Shown: positions 1 through 7,188, numbered from the stretch's first letter. The stretch is DNA of 40,245 nt from Bacteroidales bacterium (GCA_014800245.1 JAAVGM010000037.1:1-40245), one strand, 5' to 3'. Made by a program: numbers and translations. The notes: generated from the letters alone by a model not told the origin.

Positions 1-113
1 ATAAAACGAAGTTATTTTTGAGCAGATTTTGCTGCGGAATGAAGGAGCATACTCCCGTATGCGACTGAATGACAAAGCAAAATATGCCAAAAAGAACGAG
101 TTTTAGCGTTCAA
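1..113. repeat. Palindromic hairpin element, copy R1
   Basis: Imperfect long palindrome of the family also seen near 4060, 4239 and 40128. The outer arms are 15-33 (TTTTTG..GCA.ATTTTGCT) and 76-93 (AGCAAAATATGCCAAAAA). The apical hairpin is GCATAC-TCCC-GTATGC at 47-62, preceded by GGA and followed by GACTGAAT. It lies about 75 bases past the stop codon of the minus-strand dxs-like gene, so it could affect that transcript's 3' end. The left end probably continues outside the window. Nothing recognisable lies between 114 and 184. Confidence 0.7.
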
Positions 114-184
114 GATATTACCAACTACTTTATTTAACATATATCGATTAATTATTCGTAGCTACTTATTATCGTGCTTGGTAT

Positions 185-1927
185 TTATCCTTTCACCACC
201 ACCTCTGCAATCTGCTCGGGTGTGAGAGAATTGGCTTTAAGGAATTCCTTAACATCGTAACGATCCACAAATTCTTTCTTTATACCAAGATTTATGGTCT
301 TCACGCCATAGCGATTCATATAGGTTGAAACTTTCTGTCCGAAACCACCGTCAATGATTCCATCCTCTACGGTTACGACCATTCGGAAATCTTTAAGGCT
401 GTCGAGGAATTTCTCATCCACTTTAGAGAGGATACGGGGATTGACCACCATCGGATTCAACCCTTCCTCTCTTGCCAAAGCAGCTGCCTTACGAGCGAAG
501 GGCAAGAATGGGCCTTCTGCAATGATTGCAACCTCCTCGCCGGGTTCTACCATTTCATATTCATCAAAATTGGTATTGACGGGCTCTGACTGATGCTCCA
601 CTTTTCCACCCGGAGTGCGCACCACCAACGGACCGACCGTATTATTGGCCGCAAGTTCAAGCATGGCTTTATATTCCTCCGCACTTGCAGGAGCCAACAT
701 CGTAATATTCGGAATATTGGATAGCATTGCTATGTCAAAGAATCCGAGATGAGTCACATCGTTCATTCCGAATACACTTCCATAGAACACCACGAAGGAA
801 GCCGGAAGATTATTGATTGCCACATCATGCGACATCTGATCGTAGGCTCTCTGGAAGAATGTGGATACAACGCCCATGACGGGATGCACCCCACCCTTGG
901 CCAGACCTGCAGTCATCGTCACTGCATCCTGCTCGGCGATGCCGACATCGACAAATTGCTTGCCCGCCTCGGCTCTCTCTGCGGGTGTGAAGCCGATTGC
1001 TCCGGGGGTGCCTGCATTTACAAGAACCACCTTCGGATCTTTTCTCATGCTCTCCCTCATGGTCTTCACAAAGATATCATCATAACTCTCTGCAGGATCC
1101 ACCACTAAAGAAGCACCATTCTTCGGATCAAACGGACCATGGAAGTGGAACGTCTCTTTGTCGGATTCTGCGCAAGGAAGACCTTCACCTTTCATTGTAT
1201 TGATATGGATCAATACGGCTCTATCCTGCCCTTTTGCCTCTTCAAAAGCCTTTATCAATGAACGAATGTCATTACCCTCCTTCACATAGATATATTCATA
1301 GCCGAGAGCCTTGAATATATTATTGGGAGCGGTACCGTTGGAATCACGAAGTTCTTTGAGATGGGTGTAAAGTTCACCATGATTCTCGGCAATCGACATC
1401 TGATTATCATTGAGGATCACAATGAAATTAGAGTTCAGCTCAGGAGCATAGTTGAGCCCCTCAAGAGCCATTCCTCCACCTAATGACGCATCCCCGATGA
1501 ATGCCACTACATTCTCTTTCCCTCCCTGAAGGTCGCGGGCCTTCGCCAATCCGGTGGCAAGAGAAATGGAAGTGGATGTATGTCCCACTTCAAAGAGGTC
1601 GTATTCGCTCTCGCCGGGACAGGTGAATCCCGTCACTTTATCATAGTCGGCAGGATTGAGGAATGCCTCGATACGACCGGTAAGCATTTTGTGGACATAT
1701 GATTGATGTGAGACATCAAACACTATTTTATCTTTCGGAGCATCGAATACGTAATGCAGTGCAACTGTGGCTTCCACCACACCAAGATTCGGACCGACGT
1801 GGCCTCCATGAGCCGCTAACTTGCGAATCAGCACGGCTCTTAATTCTTCGCTAAGAAGATTCAGCTGATCAAAATTAAAATTCTTGATATCAGCCGGTGT
1901 TTTAATTTTTGATAAGTCTATTTCCAT
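185..1927 (-). CDS. dxs: 1-deoxy-D-xylulose-5-phosphate synthase family protein
   Basis: Thiamine-diphosphate enzyme of the transketolase/DXS family, 580 residues; classical Dxs is about 620. DXS condenses pyruvate and glyceraldehyde-3-phosphate in the cytoplasmic non-mevalonate isoprenoid pathway. Visible motifs are GHVGPNLGVVEATVALH (about residues 42-58), FDVSHQSYVHKMLTGR, the ThDP/metal motif GDASLGGGMALEGLN with the downstream NDNQMSI, a central pyrimidine-binding domain (VDVGIAEQDAVTMTAGLA), and a C-terminal transketolase domain ending in VEDGIIDGGFG. Some hallmark positions differ from textbook Dxs (VSHQSYVHK where iwDVGHQ.YpHK is usual, and NDNQMSIAENHG where DN.MSIs.NVG is usual). 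It may therefore be the second, DXS-like paralogue that some Firmicutes and Bacteroidota carry. The family is certain; the exact substrate is less so. It is monocistronic, with no clear promoter seen. Confidence 0.82.
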   Translation of the reverse strand: MEIDLSKIKTPADIKNFNFDQLNLLSEELRAVLIRKLAAHGGHVGPNLGVVEATVALHYVFDAPKDKIVFDVSHQSYVHKMLTGRIEAFLNPADYDKVTGFTCPGESEYDLFEVGHTSTSISLATGLAKARDLQGGKENVVAFIGDASLGGGMALEGLNYAPELNSNFIVILNDNQMSIAENHGELYTHLKELRDSNGTAPNNIFKALGYEYIYVKEGNDIRSLIKAFEEAKGQDRAVLIHINTMKGEGLPCAESDKETFHFHGPFDPKNGASLVVDPAESYDDIFVKTMRESMRKDPKVVLVNAGTPGAIGFTPAERAEAGKQFVDVGIAEQDAVTMTAGLAKGGVHPVMGVVSTFFQRAYDQMSHDVAINNLPASFVVFYGSVFGMNDVTHLGFFDIAMLSNIPNITMLAPASAEEYKAMLELAANNTVGPLVVRTPGGKVEHQSEPVNTNFDEYEMVEPGEEVAIIAEGPFLPFARKAAALAREEGLNPMVVNPRILSKVDEKFLDSLKDFRMVVTVEDGIIDGGFGQKVSTYMNRYGVKTINLGIKKEFVDRYDVKEFLKANSLTPEQIAEVVVKG

Positions 1928-2001
1928 AACATTTAATATACATAGTTATAACATCTATCCTCATAAAATTGCCTTAATAAATTTTCTTAAATTCTCCATT
2001 T

Positions 2002-2046
2002 TGGGACATTTGGCACATTTAATATAATTATTTATACATAACTTTG
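2002..2046 (+). promoter_or_regulatory. Promoter with CRP/FNR-like box for the small RNA candidate
   Basis: The palindrome TGGGACATTTGGCACA (2002-2017; half-sites TGTGCCA and TGTCCCA) is followed after 21 bases by TAACTTTG (2039-2046), a match to the Bacteroidota -7 box TAnnTTTG. No TTTG -33 box sits at normal spacing. The palindrome centre would be near -43, as in class II activator promoters. The same arrangement occurs at 3381-3425 with identical spacing. Confidence 0.5.
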
Positions 2047-2052
2047 CAGAGT

Positions 2053-2186
2053 CAAAATTGTTGTAAGCAACACTCCTACTGACGCTACACTCACAATCTC
2101 TTCAATATCACATATCTCGCTAAAAAAACAATTTCTCATGCAGGCAGGAAGCTCTCGGCAATGATGCCAAGAGCTTCCTATTTTTA
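2053..2186 (+). ncRNA. Candidate small RNA with intrinsic terminator
   Basis: A plus-strand transcript of about 134 nt is bounded by a -7 box at 2039-2046 and a strong terminator at 2147-2186. It lies between two minus-strand genes, so neither neighbour explains the terminator orientation. It has a short 5' hairpin TGTTG-TAAG-CAACA, then a pyrimidine-rich unpaired region with an A-run, then the terminator. No ORF of useful size is visible. I do not recognise an Rfam family; 6S RNA would be longer and form an extended rod. The start is inferred from promoter spacing. Confidence 0.5.
2147..2186 (+). terminator. Rho-independent terminator of the small RNA candidate
   Basis: Stem GGAAGCTCT (2147-2155) pairs with AGAGCTTCC (2170-2178). 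An inner GGC/GCC pair closes the loop, and TATTTTTATG follows. The T-run is present only on the plus strand. Confidence 0.75.
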
Positions 2187-2225
2187 TGTTAAAGTCATCG
2201 GAAGTAAATTTTAAGTAAGGCTGTG

Positions 2226-3221
2226 TTATCGTGACTCCTCCCATTCTTTTTTGACCTTCTCCACTTCGGCAATAAGTTGCTGCTCACTGGGAAGATAGAG
2301 CTGAAATTTTGACGCAACAATAGTGTTATTATCGGCAGGAAGCGTCATCTTGACAAGAGTATCGTTCTTTGCAGTACACAGCAATATACCAATTGTCGGA
2401 TTTTCCTCTGCCAATTTTTCCACTCGATCATAATAATTCACATACATTTGCAATTGCCCCAAATCCTGATGCGTCGCCTCTCCAGTTTTCAACTCGAAGA
2501 TTACAAATCTACGAGCTAAGCGATTGTAAAACACCAAGTCGATAAAGAATTCATCATCTTCTATCTGAATTCGCTTCTGACGAGCTACAAATGTAAAGCC
2601 ATTGCCAAGTTCAAGAATAAATTCCTGAAGATGATTGATCAGTTCTGTTTCAAGATCGCTCTCATAATAATGCCCCTTCTTTTCCAACCCAAGAAATTCA
2701 AGCACCATCGGATCTTTCACTATCTCTTGTGATGTTTCGGGCAACTTTTCTTTACGAGCCATCGCCAAGACGGCCTCCTTATCGTTGCTTAAAAGCAGAC
2801 GCTCATAGAGCATCGAGTCTATTTGGCGTTTCATCTGTCTGGCTGTCCAACAATTATTGACAGCTTCCAACTCGTAATACTCGCGTTTATTTTTGTCAGC
2901 TATCTGAATCAGAGTGCGATACTGCGTCCAATTGAATTGCGAACGCAGTGCGTTCGCAATCGGGTATTCAATATAAAATTGACGAGCTTGTTCCAATTGT
3001 CTTACACCAAATCCTGATCCATATTCAGGCTCAATCTCTTTGGCAAGGTTCTTAATTAGACCTTTTCCATACTCTGCACGGGCTTTCCCACCCTGTTCCT
3101 CTTCTACAATACGCCTGCCAATCTGCCAATACATCTGTACCCTGCAGAAATCGACAGAGCGAACCGCATTTGCTCTTGAGGAATCAATGATCTCACGTAT
3201 CTCTTTTACTATTTCTTTCAT
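2226..3221 (-). CDS. PDDEXK nuclease domain protein (DUF1016/YhcG family)
   Basis: About 331 residues. The N-terminal half is the DUF1016_N helical/winged-helix domain (MYWQIGRRIVEEEQGGKARAEYG, then GFGVRQLEQARQFY). The C-terminal half is a PD-(D/E)XK nuclease-like fold with candidate catalytic residues in FFIDLVFYNR and FVIFELKTGE (D, E-x-K). Members are found alone or near restriction-modification and defence genes; here it is solitary, and its target is unknown. An upstream in-frame ATG at 3251 is possible, but it coincides with a -7-like box (CAAATTTA on plus, 3249-3256), so I place the start at 3221, preceded by a purine-rich GAAGAAAG. The gene has a downstream stretch without its own minus-strand terminator. 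Confidence 0.85.
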   Translation of the reverse strand: MKEIVKEIREIIDSSRANAVRSVDFCRVQMYWQIGRRIVEEEQGGKARAEYGKGLIKNLAKEIEPEYGSGFGVRQLEQARQFYIEYPIANALRSQFNWTQYRTLIQIADKNKREYYELEAVNNCWTARQMKRQIDSMLYERLLLSNDKEAVLAMARKEKLPETSQEIVKDPMVLEFLGLEKKGHYYESDLETELINHLQEFILELGNGFTFVARQKRIQIEDDEFFIDLVFYNRLARRFVIFELKTGEATHQDLGQLQMYVNYYDRVEKLAEENPTIGILLCTAKNDTLVKMTLPADNNTIVASKFQLYLPSEQQLIAEVEKVKKEWEESR

Positions 3222-3248
3222 CTTTCTTCGGGATAAGGGTTTACAATG

Positions 3249-3264
3249 CAAATTTACAAAAATA
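3249..3264 (-). promoter_or_regulatory. Possible -7 boxes for the DUF1016 gene
   Basis: Two overlapping minus-strand matches to TAnnTTTG, TAAATTTG (3256-3249) and TATTTTTG (3264-3257), lie just before the gene. No convincing -33 TTTG is seen at 19-21 bases. Their position argues for translation starting at 3221, not 3251. Confidence 0.35.
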
Positions 3265-3380
3265 TGTTCAACTTATATGCAATGATTCAATAAAATAAGT
3301 TGATTATTTCACAATGCGAAAGAAAATAGCTCAAGAGTAATCAGACATCATAGAGATTATAAATTACATTCTTAATAAAA

Positions 3381-3425
3381 TGTGGCAAATGTCACATTAA
3401 TTTATAAATTTTCTAACTACCTTTG
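3381..3425 (+). promoter_or_regulatory. Promoter with CRP/FNR-like box for the DKNYY gene
   Basis: TGTGGCAAATGTCACA (3381-3396) matches TGTGA-N6-TCACA except at one base. It is followed after 21 bases by TACCTTTG (3418-3425), a perfect Bacteroidota -7 box. The expected start is near 3432, putting the palindrome centre near -43, the class II activator position. The -33 TTTG is missing, as expected where an activator replaces it. Confidence 0.6.
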
Positions 3426-3505
3426 CCAATCATCTCTAACATATATTAAATTGAAATTGATTGATAAACTTTTACTCCTGTTGTAGGTCTATAAATAAAA
3501 AAGAT

Positions 3506-3970
3506 ATGAAAAAGGCATTATTTATACTCTTCGTTGTTATGGGGCTTTACTATACAAACTCCTATGCCCGTGAACGCCATATCGATCCACAAGAGAATGG
3601 ATGCTGTGAGAAACACGGTCGTCGTAAACATTCTCATCATAAACCACGCTACATTATTTCTAACAATAAAGTATTTTTTGAAGGTTATGAAGTAGAGGGC
3701 GCATCTTCTATTAATTTCACTATCCTTAAAGATGGATATGCCAAAGACCCATGGAATGTGTATTACAATGGGATGAAAATTCAGGGTGCCTCTTCTCTCA
3801 ATTTCAAAGTGCTTAAAGATGGTTATTCCCAAGACCCTTGGACCGTATATTTCGAAGGGAAGAAAATCGAGGGCGCTTCCCCTCTCAATTTCAAGGTGCT
3901 TCGAGATGGATATGCCAAAGACGCGTGGAACACCTATTATTATGGAAAAAAGATCAACACTGCTCCTTAA
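3506..3970 (+). CDS. Secreted DKNYY-repeat protein
   Basis: 154 residues, starting at the ATG that gives a clean Sec signal peptide (MKKALFILFVVMGLYYTNSYA); an upstream in-frame ATG at 3461 would bury the signal. After the signal comes a short Cys/His/Arg-rich stretch (CCEKHGRRKHSHH) that could bind metal. Then there are three full units and one partial unit of about 29 residues with the pattern VYYxGxKIxGASxLNFKVLKDGYAKDPW. These are DKNYY-family repeats, a Bacteroidota family whose role is unknown. The repeats are also similar at DNA level (about 87 bp). It is probably periplasmic or surface exposed. It is monocistronic and followed by the palindromic element at 4026. Confidence 0.75.
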   Translation: MKKALFILFVVMGLYYTNSYARERHIDPQENGCCEKHGRRKHSHHKPRYIISNNKVFFEGYEVEGASSINFTILKDGYAKDPWNVYYNGMKIQGASSLNFKVLKDGYSQDPWTVYFEGKKIEGASPLNFKVLRDGYAKDAWNTYYYGKKINTAP

Positions 3971-4059
3971 AAGCTGTCCAGAGATCACCTATCTGGTATC
4001 ATATAATGAAATTGCATCCTATCTAAGGCTCCATCCACTAAAATCTGTTAATGCCAGGG

Positions 4060-4152
4060 TCGCAGATGTGCCTTGGATATCGCTCTGCAGATTCAGGCGC
4101 ATAGCGGGCTATGCAACTGAATCAAAGAGCAATAGACAAGGTGCATCTGCGA
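4060..4152 (+). repeat. Palindromic hairpin module, copy R2
   Basis: Arms 4060-4086 and 4126-4152 pair over 27 positions, with G-T wobbles and only three mismatches. Inside, GATTCAG pairs with CTGAATC. The apical hairpin is GCATAG-CGGG-CTATGC (4099-4114). The fold resembles R1, but the stem bases differ on both arms. It lies about 90 bases after the DKNYY stop codon. Confidence 0.7.
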
Positions 4153-4238
4153 GACGGATGGTATTCTTATTTAAATCAAAATTTTTAAATATTATATAAT
4201 GTTAATCCATCTGATAAAATAGTTACCTTTTGTCCGGC

Positions 4239-4325
4239 TCTTTTTGGCTCAAATATCCTTTTTCCTCAGTCGCAACGCAAAGGTTGCTCCTTCTGAAAAA
4301 GAATATTTTAGCTCAAAAATAGCCG
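4239..4325 (-). repeat. Palindromic hairpin module, copy R3 (reversed)
   Basis: This is the reverse complement of the copy at the right end of the window (R4), with a single base difference over the shared region. Apical hairpin GCAAC/GTTGC is at 4272-4287. The outer arms pair AATATTCTTTTTC-type with GAAAAAGGATATT-type sequence, extended by a CGGCT.TTTTTG/CAAAAAGAGCCG pairing. Confidence 0.7.
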
Positions 4326-4417
4326 CCCTGGCATTTTAACATATTTTAGTGGATGGAGCCTTAATATTTCACGCCGTCAATTCCATCGGATTAGAGAGAA
4401 CATTTAAAACAAAGATT

Positions 4418-4448
4418 ATTGCAATTTCAAATCTAATTTGTATCTTTG
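4418..4448 (+). promoter_or_regulatory. Promoter of tcdA (Bacteroidota sigma consensus)
   Basis: ATTG at 4418-4421, 19 bases, then TATCTTTG at 4441-4448, close to TTTG-N19-21-TAnnTTTG. The predicted start is near 4455, giving a leader of about 30 bases. Confidence 0.65.
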
Positions 4449-4485
4449 TAAGTATAATTACATTTGTAAGGACAATTACAAAGGA

Positions 4486-5223
4486 ATGACAAAAGAAAAA
4501 GAAATTTTCAATAGAGCCCGTCGGCTTCTTGGCAATGACAATATGCGCAGAATCGAGGAGATGAGGGTAATCTTATTCGGCGTTGGTGGTGTAGGATCAT
4601 GGTGTGCTGAAAGCCTTATCCGATCAGGAGTTTCCCATCTCACGATCGTTGACAGCGACCGAGTCTCCGTCACCAATATCAACCGTCAGCTCATGGCTAA
4701 TACCACAACCATTGGGATGGTAAAGGTTGATGCTCTTAAAGATTACCTCCTAAAAATCAATCCTGACGCAAAAATCGAGGCTCTCCAGAAAGTTTACACA
4801 GCTCAAACAGCCGATTTGTTCGATTTAGATAGCTATGACTATGTGATTGACGCCATAGATTCCCTCCAAAATAAGATGCTTCTTATCGAACGGGCAACCG
4901 CTTCCAAAGCTCGTTTTTTCTCTTCTATGGGAGCAGCTCTTAAATTGGATCCGACACGCATTAAAGTTGCGGAATTCTGGAAAGTTGAAGGTTGTCCGTT
5001 GGCTCGGGCTTTGCGTCAACGTTTCAAGAAAACGAAACGTTTCCCTAAGAAGAAATTCCTTTGTGTATATAGCGACGAACTGTTGGAAAACAAGGGAGAG
5101 GACTCCCCTTCCAATTCACAGTGGGATCTGGCGAAGGCACAGATCAATGGTTCGCTACAACACATCACTGCCATTTTCGGGCTGACATTGGCAGGATTAG
5201 TGATAAAAGATATTGTAAAGTAA
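4486..5223 (+). CDS. tcdA: tRNA threonylcarbamoyladenosine dehydratase
   Basis: 245-residue ThiF/E1-like enzyme (also called CsdL/YgdL) that uses ATP to cyclise t6A37 of tRNA to ct6A. The nucleotide-binding motif VILFGVGGVGSWCAESLIRSG lies near residues 28-48, followed by IVDSDRVSVTNINRQ (adenylation-site D and N/R residues) and VIDAIDSLQNKM. The basic segment LARALRQRFKKTKRFPKKK is typical of the family. The start at 4486 follows AAAGGA and lies downstream of the promoter; an in-frame ATG at 4438 would overlap the promoter. It is followed by bioB after 46 bases. Confidence 0.92.
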   Translation: MTKEKEIFNRARRLLGNDNMRRIEEMRVILFGVGGVGSWCAESLIRSGVSHLTIVDSDRVSVTNINRQLMANTTTIGMVKVDALKDYLLKINPDAKIEALQKVYTAQTADLFDLDSYDYVIDAIDSLQNKMLLIERATASKARFFSSMGAALKLDPTRIKVAEFWKVEGCPLARALRQRFKKTKRFPKKKFLCVYSDELLENKGEDSPSNSQWDLAKAQINGSLQHITAIFGLTLAGLVIKDIVK

Positions 5224-5225
5224 TG

Positions 5226-5239
5226 AGGTTATATAACCT
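5226..5239. promoter_or_regulatory. 14-bp perfect palindrome upstream of bioB
   Basis: AGGTTATATAACCT lies two bases after the tcdA stop and 30 bases before the bioB ATG. The half-site TATAACC is repeated just downstream. It could be an operator. It does not match the TTGTTAAC-type BirA operator closely. Confidence 0.35.
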
Positions 5240-5269
5240 TATAACCCCAACAACCTAAATTAAGATTTA

Positions 5270-6229
5270 ATGATAACAAAACTAACTGACAGAGCAATCA
5301 ACGAAGGGCAACCCGCTACAATCGAGGAAGCCCTCGAACTCGATAAACTCTATTCCACTGACGAATTAGCTGCTGCGGCGGATAAGATTCGCATCAAATG
5401 GTGTGGCGACAAGATCCACACATGCTCCATTGTCAATGCCCGCTCAGGTCGTTGCTCGGAGGATTGCAAATGGTGTGCCCAGGCAGGTCGTCATAACACA
5501 GGTGTGAAGGAATACGAATATATTCCGCACGATGAAGTGATGCGTTCGTTCGCTACAAATAAAAAGTATGGATCCGGGTGCTTCTCGATGGTGACAAGCG
5601 GAAGAAAAGTCGGACCTCATGAGATGGCAAATTTCTGCCGTACTTACAAGGAGCTGACTAAGGAAGGAGGAATCGAACTTTGCGCCTCAATGGGTCTTCT
5701 TTCGCGCGAGCAACTCCAGCAGCTTTGGGATGCAGGAGTGCGTAAATATCATTGCAATCTTGAAAGCTCGCGCTCTCATTTCGAAAAGCTTTGCACCACC
5801 CATACAATCGAGGATAAACTTCAGACTATTCGCACGGCCAAAGATATGGGATTTTCCATCTGTTGCGGTGGAATCATCGGTATGGGAGAGAGCCTCCGCG
5901 ACCGTCTTGAATTGGCAGCAATGGCACGCGAGGCCGGAGCGGAGTCTATTCCGGTGAATATCCTCCAGCCTATCAAGGGCACTCCTCTTGAGAATGTAGA
6001 GCCGATAAGCGAGGAGGAGATCACTCGTTCGGTTGCACTTATGCGATTCATTGCTCCAAAATGCACATTGCATTTTGCAGGCGGAAGAGCCCGTCTTTCA
6101 CGCGAAACCACAAGTAAGATCCTACGTGGCGGAATGAATGGCGCTCTTATCGGCGATATGCTCACCACCGTAGGCAATAACGTTGAAGATGATTTGAATA
6201 TGTTCGAAAGCATCGGATATAAGAAATAG
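5270..6229 (+). CDS. bioB: Biotin synthase
   Basis: 319-residue radical-SAM enzyme that inserts sulfur into dethiobiotin, the last step of biotin synthesis. The [4Fe-4S]/SAM motif CxxxCxxC is C62-SED-C66-KW-C69. Downstream family segments include YHCNLESSR, CCGGIIGMGES, IPVNILQPIKGTPLE and the C-terminal HFAGGRARLS with the [2Fe-2S] ligand arginine context. Length is normal. No other biotin genes are adjacent. It ends in a strong terminator at 6273-6319. Confidence 0.96.
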   Translation: MITKLTDRAINEGQPATIEEALELDKLYSTDELAAAADKIRIKWCGDKIHTCSIVNARSGRCSEDCKWCAQAGRHNTGVKEYEYIPHDEVMRSFATNKKYGSGCFSMVTSGRKVGPHEMANFCRTYKELTKEGGIELCASMGLLSREQLQQLWDAGVRKYHCNLESSRSHFEKLCTTHTIEDKLQTIRTAKDMGFSICCGGIIGMGESLRDRLELAAMAREAGAESIPVNILQPIKGTPLENVEPISEEEITRSVALMRFIAPKCTLHFAGGRARLSRETTSKILRGGMNGALIGDMLTTVGNNVEDDLNMFESIGYKK

Positions 6230-6272
6230 CCTTTCAATATTTCAAAGGCAATATAATAGCTAATATAGACTT

Positions 6273-6321
6273 AAAAAGTATAGCCCGAAAGCTGCAAATG
6301 CTTTCGGGCTATACTTTTTTT
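6273..6321. terminator. Bidirectional terminator between bioB and the rhodanese gene
   Basis: A stem of about 20 bp, AAAAAGTATAGCCCGAAAGC (6273-6292), pairs with its complement at 6300-6319. An A-run on one side and a T-run on the other serve both convergent genes. Confidence 0.9.
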
Positions 6322-6343
6322 AAGATTTCTTATATTCCAAAGT

Positions 6344-6664
6344 TTATTTCATCACCGGCTCCCCCGCTTCCATCCATGCCAAGATGCCGCCCAAGAGATT
6401 TGCCACATCGTAGCCTTGGGATGCCATAGCGTGTCCGGCTTCATCCGAACGACGACCGCTTCTACAATATATAGCCACCGGACGACTCTTATCAATTAAC
6501 CTCTCTACCTTAGGCATGAAATCCGCTCCCATCCAATCTACATTCACTGCGCCGGCAAGATGCCCCGCACCATATTCCTCCGGAGTGCGAACATCAAGAA
6601 GCTGAATATCCTTTTGCTTTATATATTGAGCAAATTCTTTTACATCTAAATCTTTATATCCCAT
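6344..6664 (-). CDS. Rhodanese-like domain protein
   Basis: 106-residue single rhodanese domain, a sulfurtransferase fold. It has LLDVRTPEEYGAGHLAGAVNV (residues 22-42) and the active-site loop YCRSGRRS with the putative catalytic Cys67. Length fits single-domain GlpE/PspE-type proteins. I chose the ATG at 6664; an in-frame TTG at 6682 would overlap the upstream gene's stop but gives only an unconserved extension. It is last in the minus-strand run after the exporter genes. The physiological sulfur donor is unknown. Confidence 0.88.
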   Translation of the reverse strand: MGYKDLDVKEFAQYIKQKDIQLLDVRTPEEYGAGHLAGAVNVDWMGADFMPKVERLIDKSRPVAIYCRSGRRSDEAGHAMASQGYDVANLLGGILAWMEAGEPVMK

Positions 6665-6678
6665 AATAAACAAATTTT

Positions 6679-7188
6679 TCAAAATCTGATTTTATGTCTT
6701 GTTGCCTGAAAGGATATCTTTTTTAGCATGAAGATGGGAATCGTGGCCCCGATAGCCATACCGAGCAGAATGAAGAAGCAGGTCAACCCATTGCTGGCGA
6801 AAAGATAGAAATATTTATCAAACATCCCTTCCGATGAATGATACATGCACATCACTAATCCTGCAAAGGTCTTATACGCATAAATACCCGGAATCATCGG
6901 CAGCAACGAAGGGAAAAGATAGGTCTCCGCCGGCACCTTTGTCTTCGGCGAGAGCAACACTGCCATTACCCCAATCAGAAAAGATGCCAAAGTTGTGGCA
7001 ATGACAATATGCACATGCAAGCTTGTCCCATTCATCAGAAGGAATCTGAATGAATGCCCTGTGGCGGCAATCAACGCACACCAAAGATAAGCCTGCTTAG
7101 GCGGACGACTAATTGCAGCAAAGCCAATTGCAGCTATCGCAGCAAAGAAACCATCCTGCAACATTTTCCATATTAATTCAAGAATCAT
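6679..7188 (-). CDS. Threonine/serine exporter family protein, small subunit (YjjB/ThrE C-terminal type)
   Basis: 169 residues with four to five predicted membrane helices. It carries the ThrE_2 domain pattern PKQAYLWCALIAATGHSFRFLLM, ASFLIGVMAVLLS, PSLLPMIPGIYAYKTF. In E. coli the YjjP-YjjB pair exports succinate; in Corynebacterium ThrE is one fused chain that exports threonine and serine. The larger partner lies just upstream (7273-8064). The substrate here cannot be read from sequence. Confidence 0.82.
   Translation of the reverse strand: MILELIWKMLQDGFFAAIAAIGFAAISRPPKQAYLWCALIAATGHSFRFLLMNGTSLHVHIVIATTLASFLIGVMAVLLSPKTKVPAETYLFPSLLPMIPGIYAYKTFAGLVMCMYHSSEGMFDKYFYLFASNGLTCFFILLGMAIGATIPIFMLKKISFQATRHKIRF

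Larger units (their letters stand above)
4024..4363. mobile_element. MITE-like element with 36-bp terminal inverted repeats
   Basis: The ends at 4026 and 4361 are inverted copies of AGGCTCCATCCACTAAAAT. Similarity continues about 36 bases inward (through TGTTAA and TGCCAGGG, with one substitution and a 2-base gap). Each end is flanked outside by TA (4024-4025, 4362-4363), as for TA-targeting transposons. Inside are two hairpin modules in opposite orientation (R2 and R3) around an AT-rich centre. There is no coding capacity for a transposase. A third copy of the same end begins at 40130. Confidence 0.6.

Noticed and set aside
749-1108. Open frame of 119 codons on the plus strand inside the dxs-like gene
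   Set aside because: Antisense shadow of a well-conserved protein; no family resemblance, promoter or ribosome site.
2032-2244. 70-codon minus-strand frame after the DUF1016 gene
   Set aside because: It runs through the terminator hairpin and promoter of the small RNA candidate and has no protein-like composition.
4060-4152. Integron attC-like site
   Set aside because: The fold is similar in spirit (structure kept, sequence varied), but the GTTRRRY/RYYYAAC core sites are not present and there is no integrase or cassette array.
3786-4199. 137-codon plus-strand frame across the DKNYY end and the palindromic element
   Set aside because: Out of frame with the DKNYY repeats and reads through the MITE-like hairpins; chance ORF.
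6664-6682. TTG start for the rhodanese gene overlapping the upstream stop
   Set aside because: The ATG at 6664 begins just before the conserved domain; the extra six residues add nothing recognisable.
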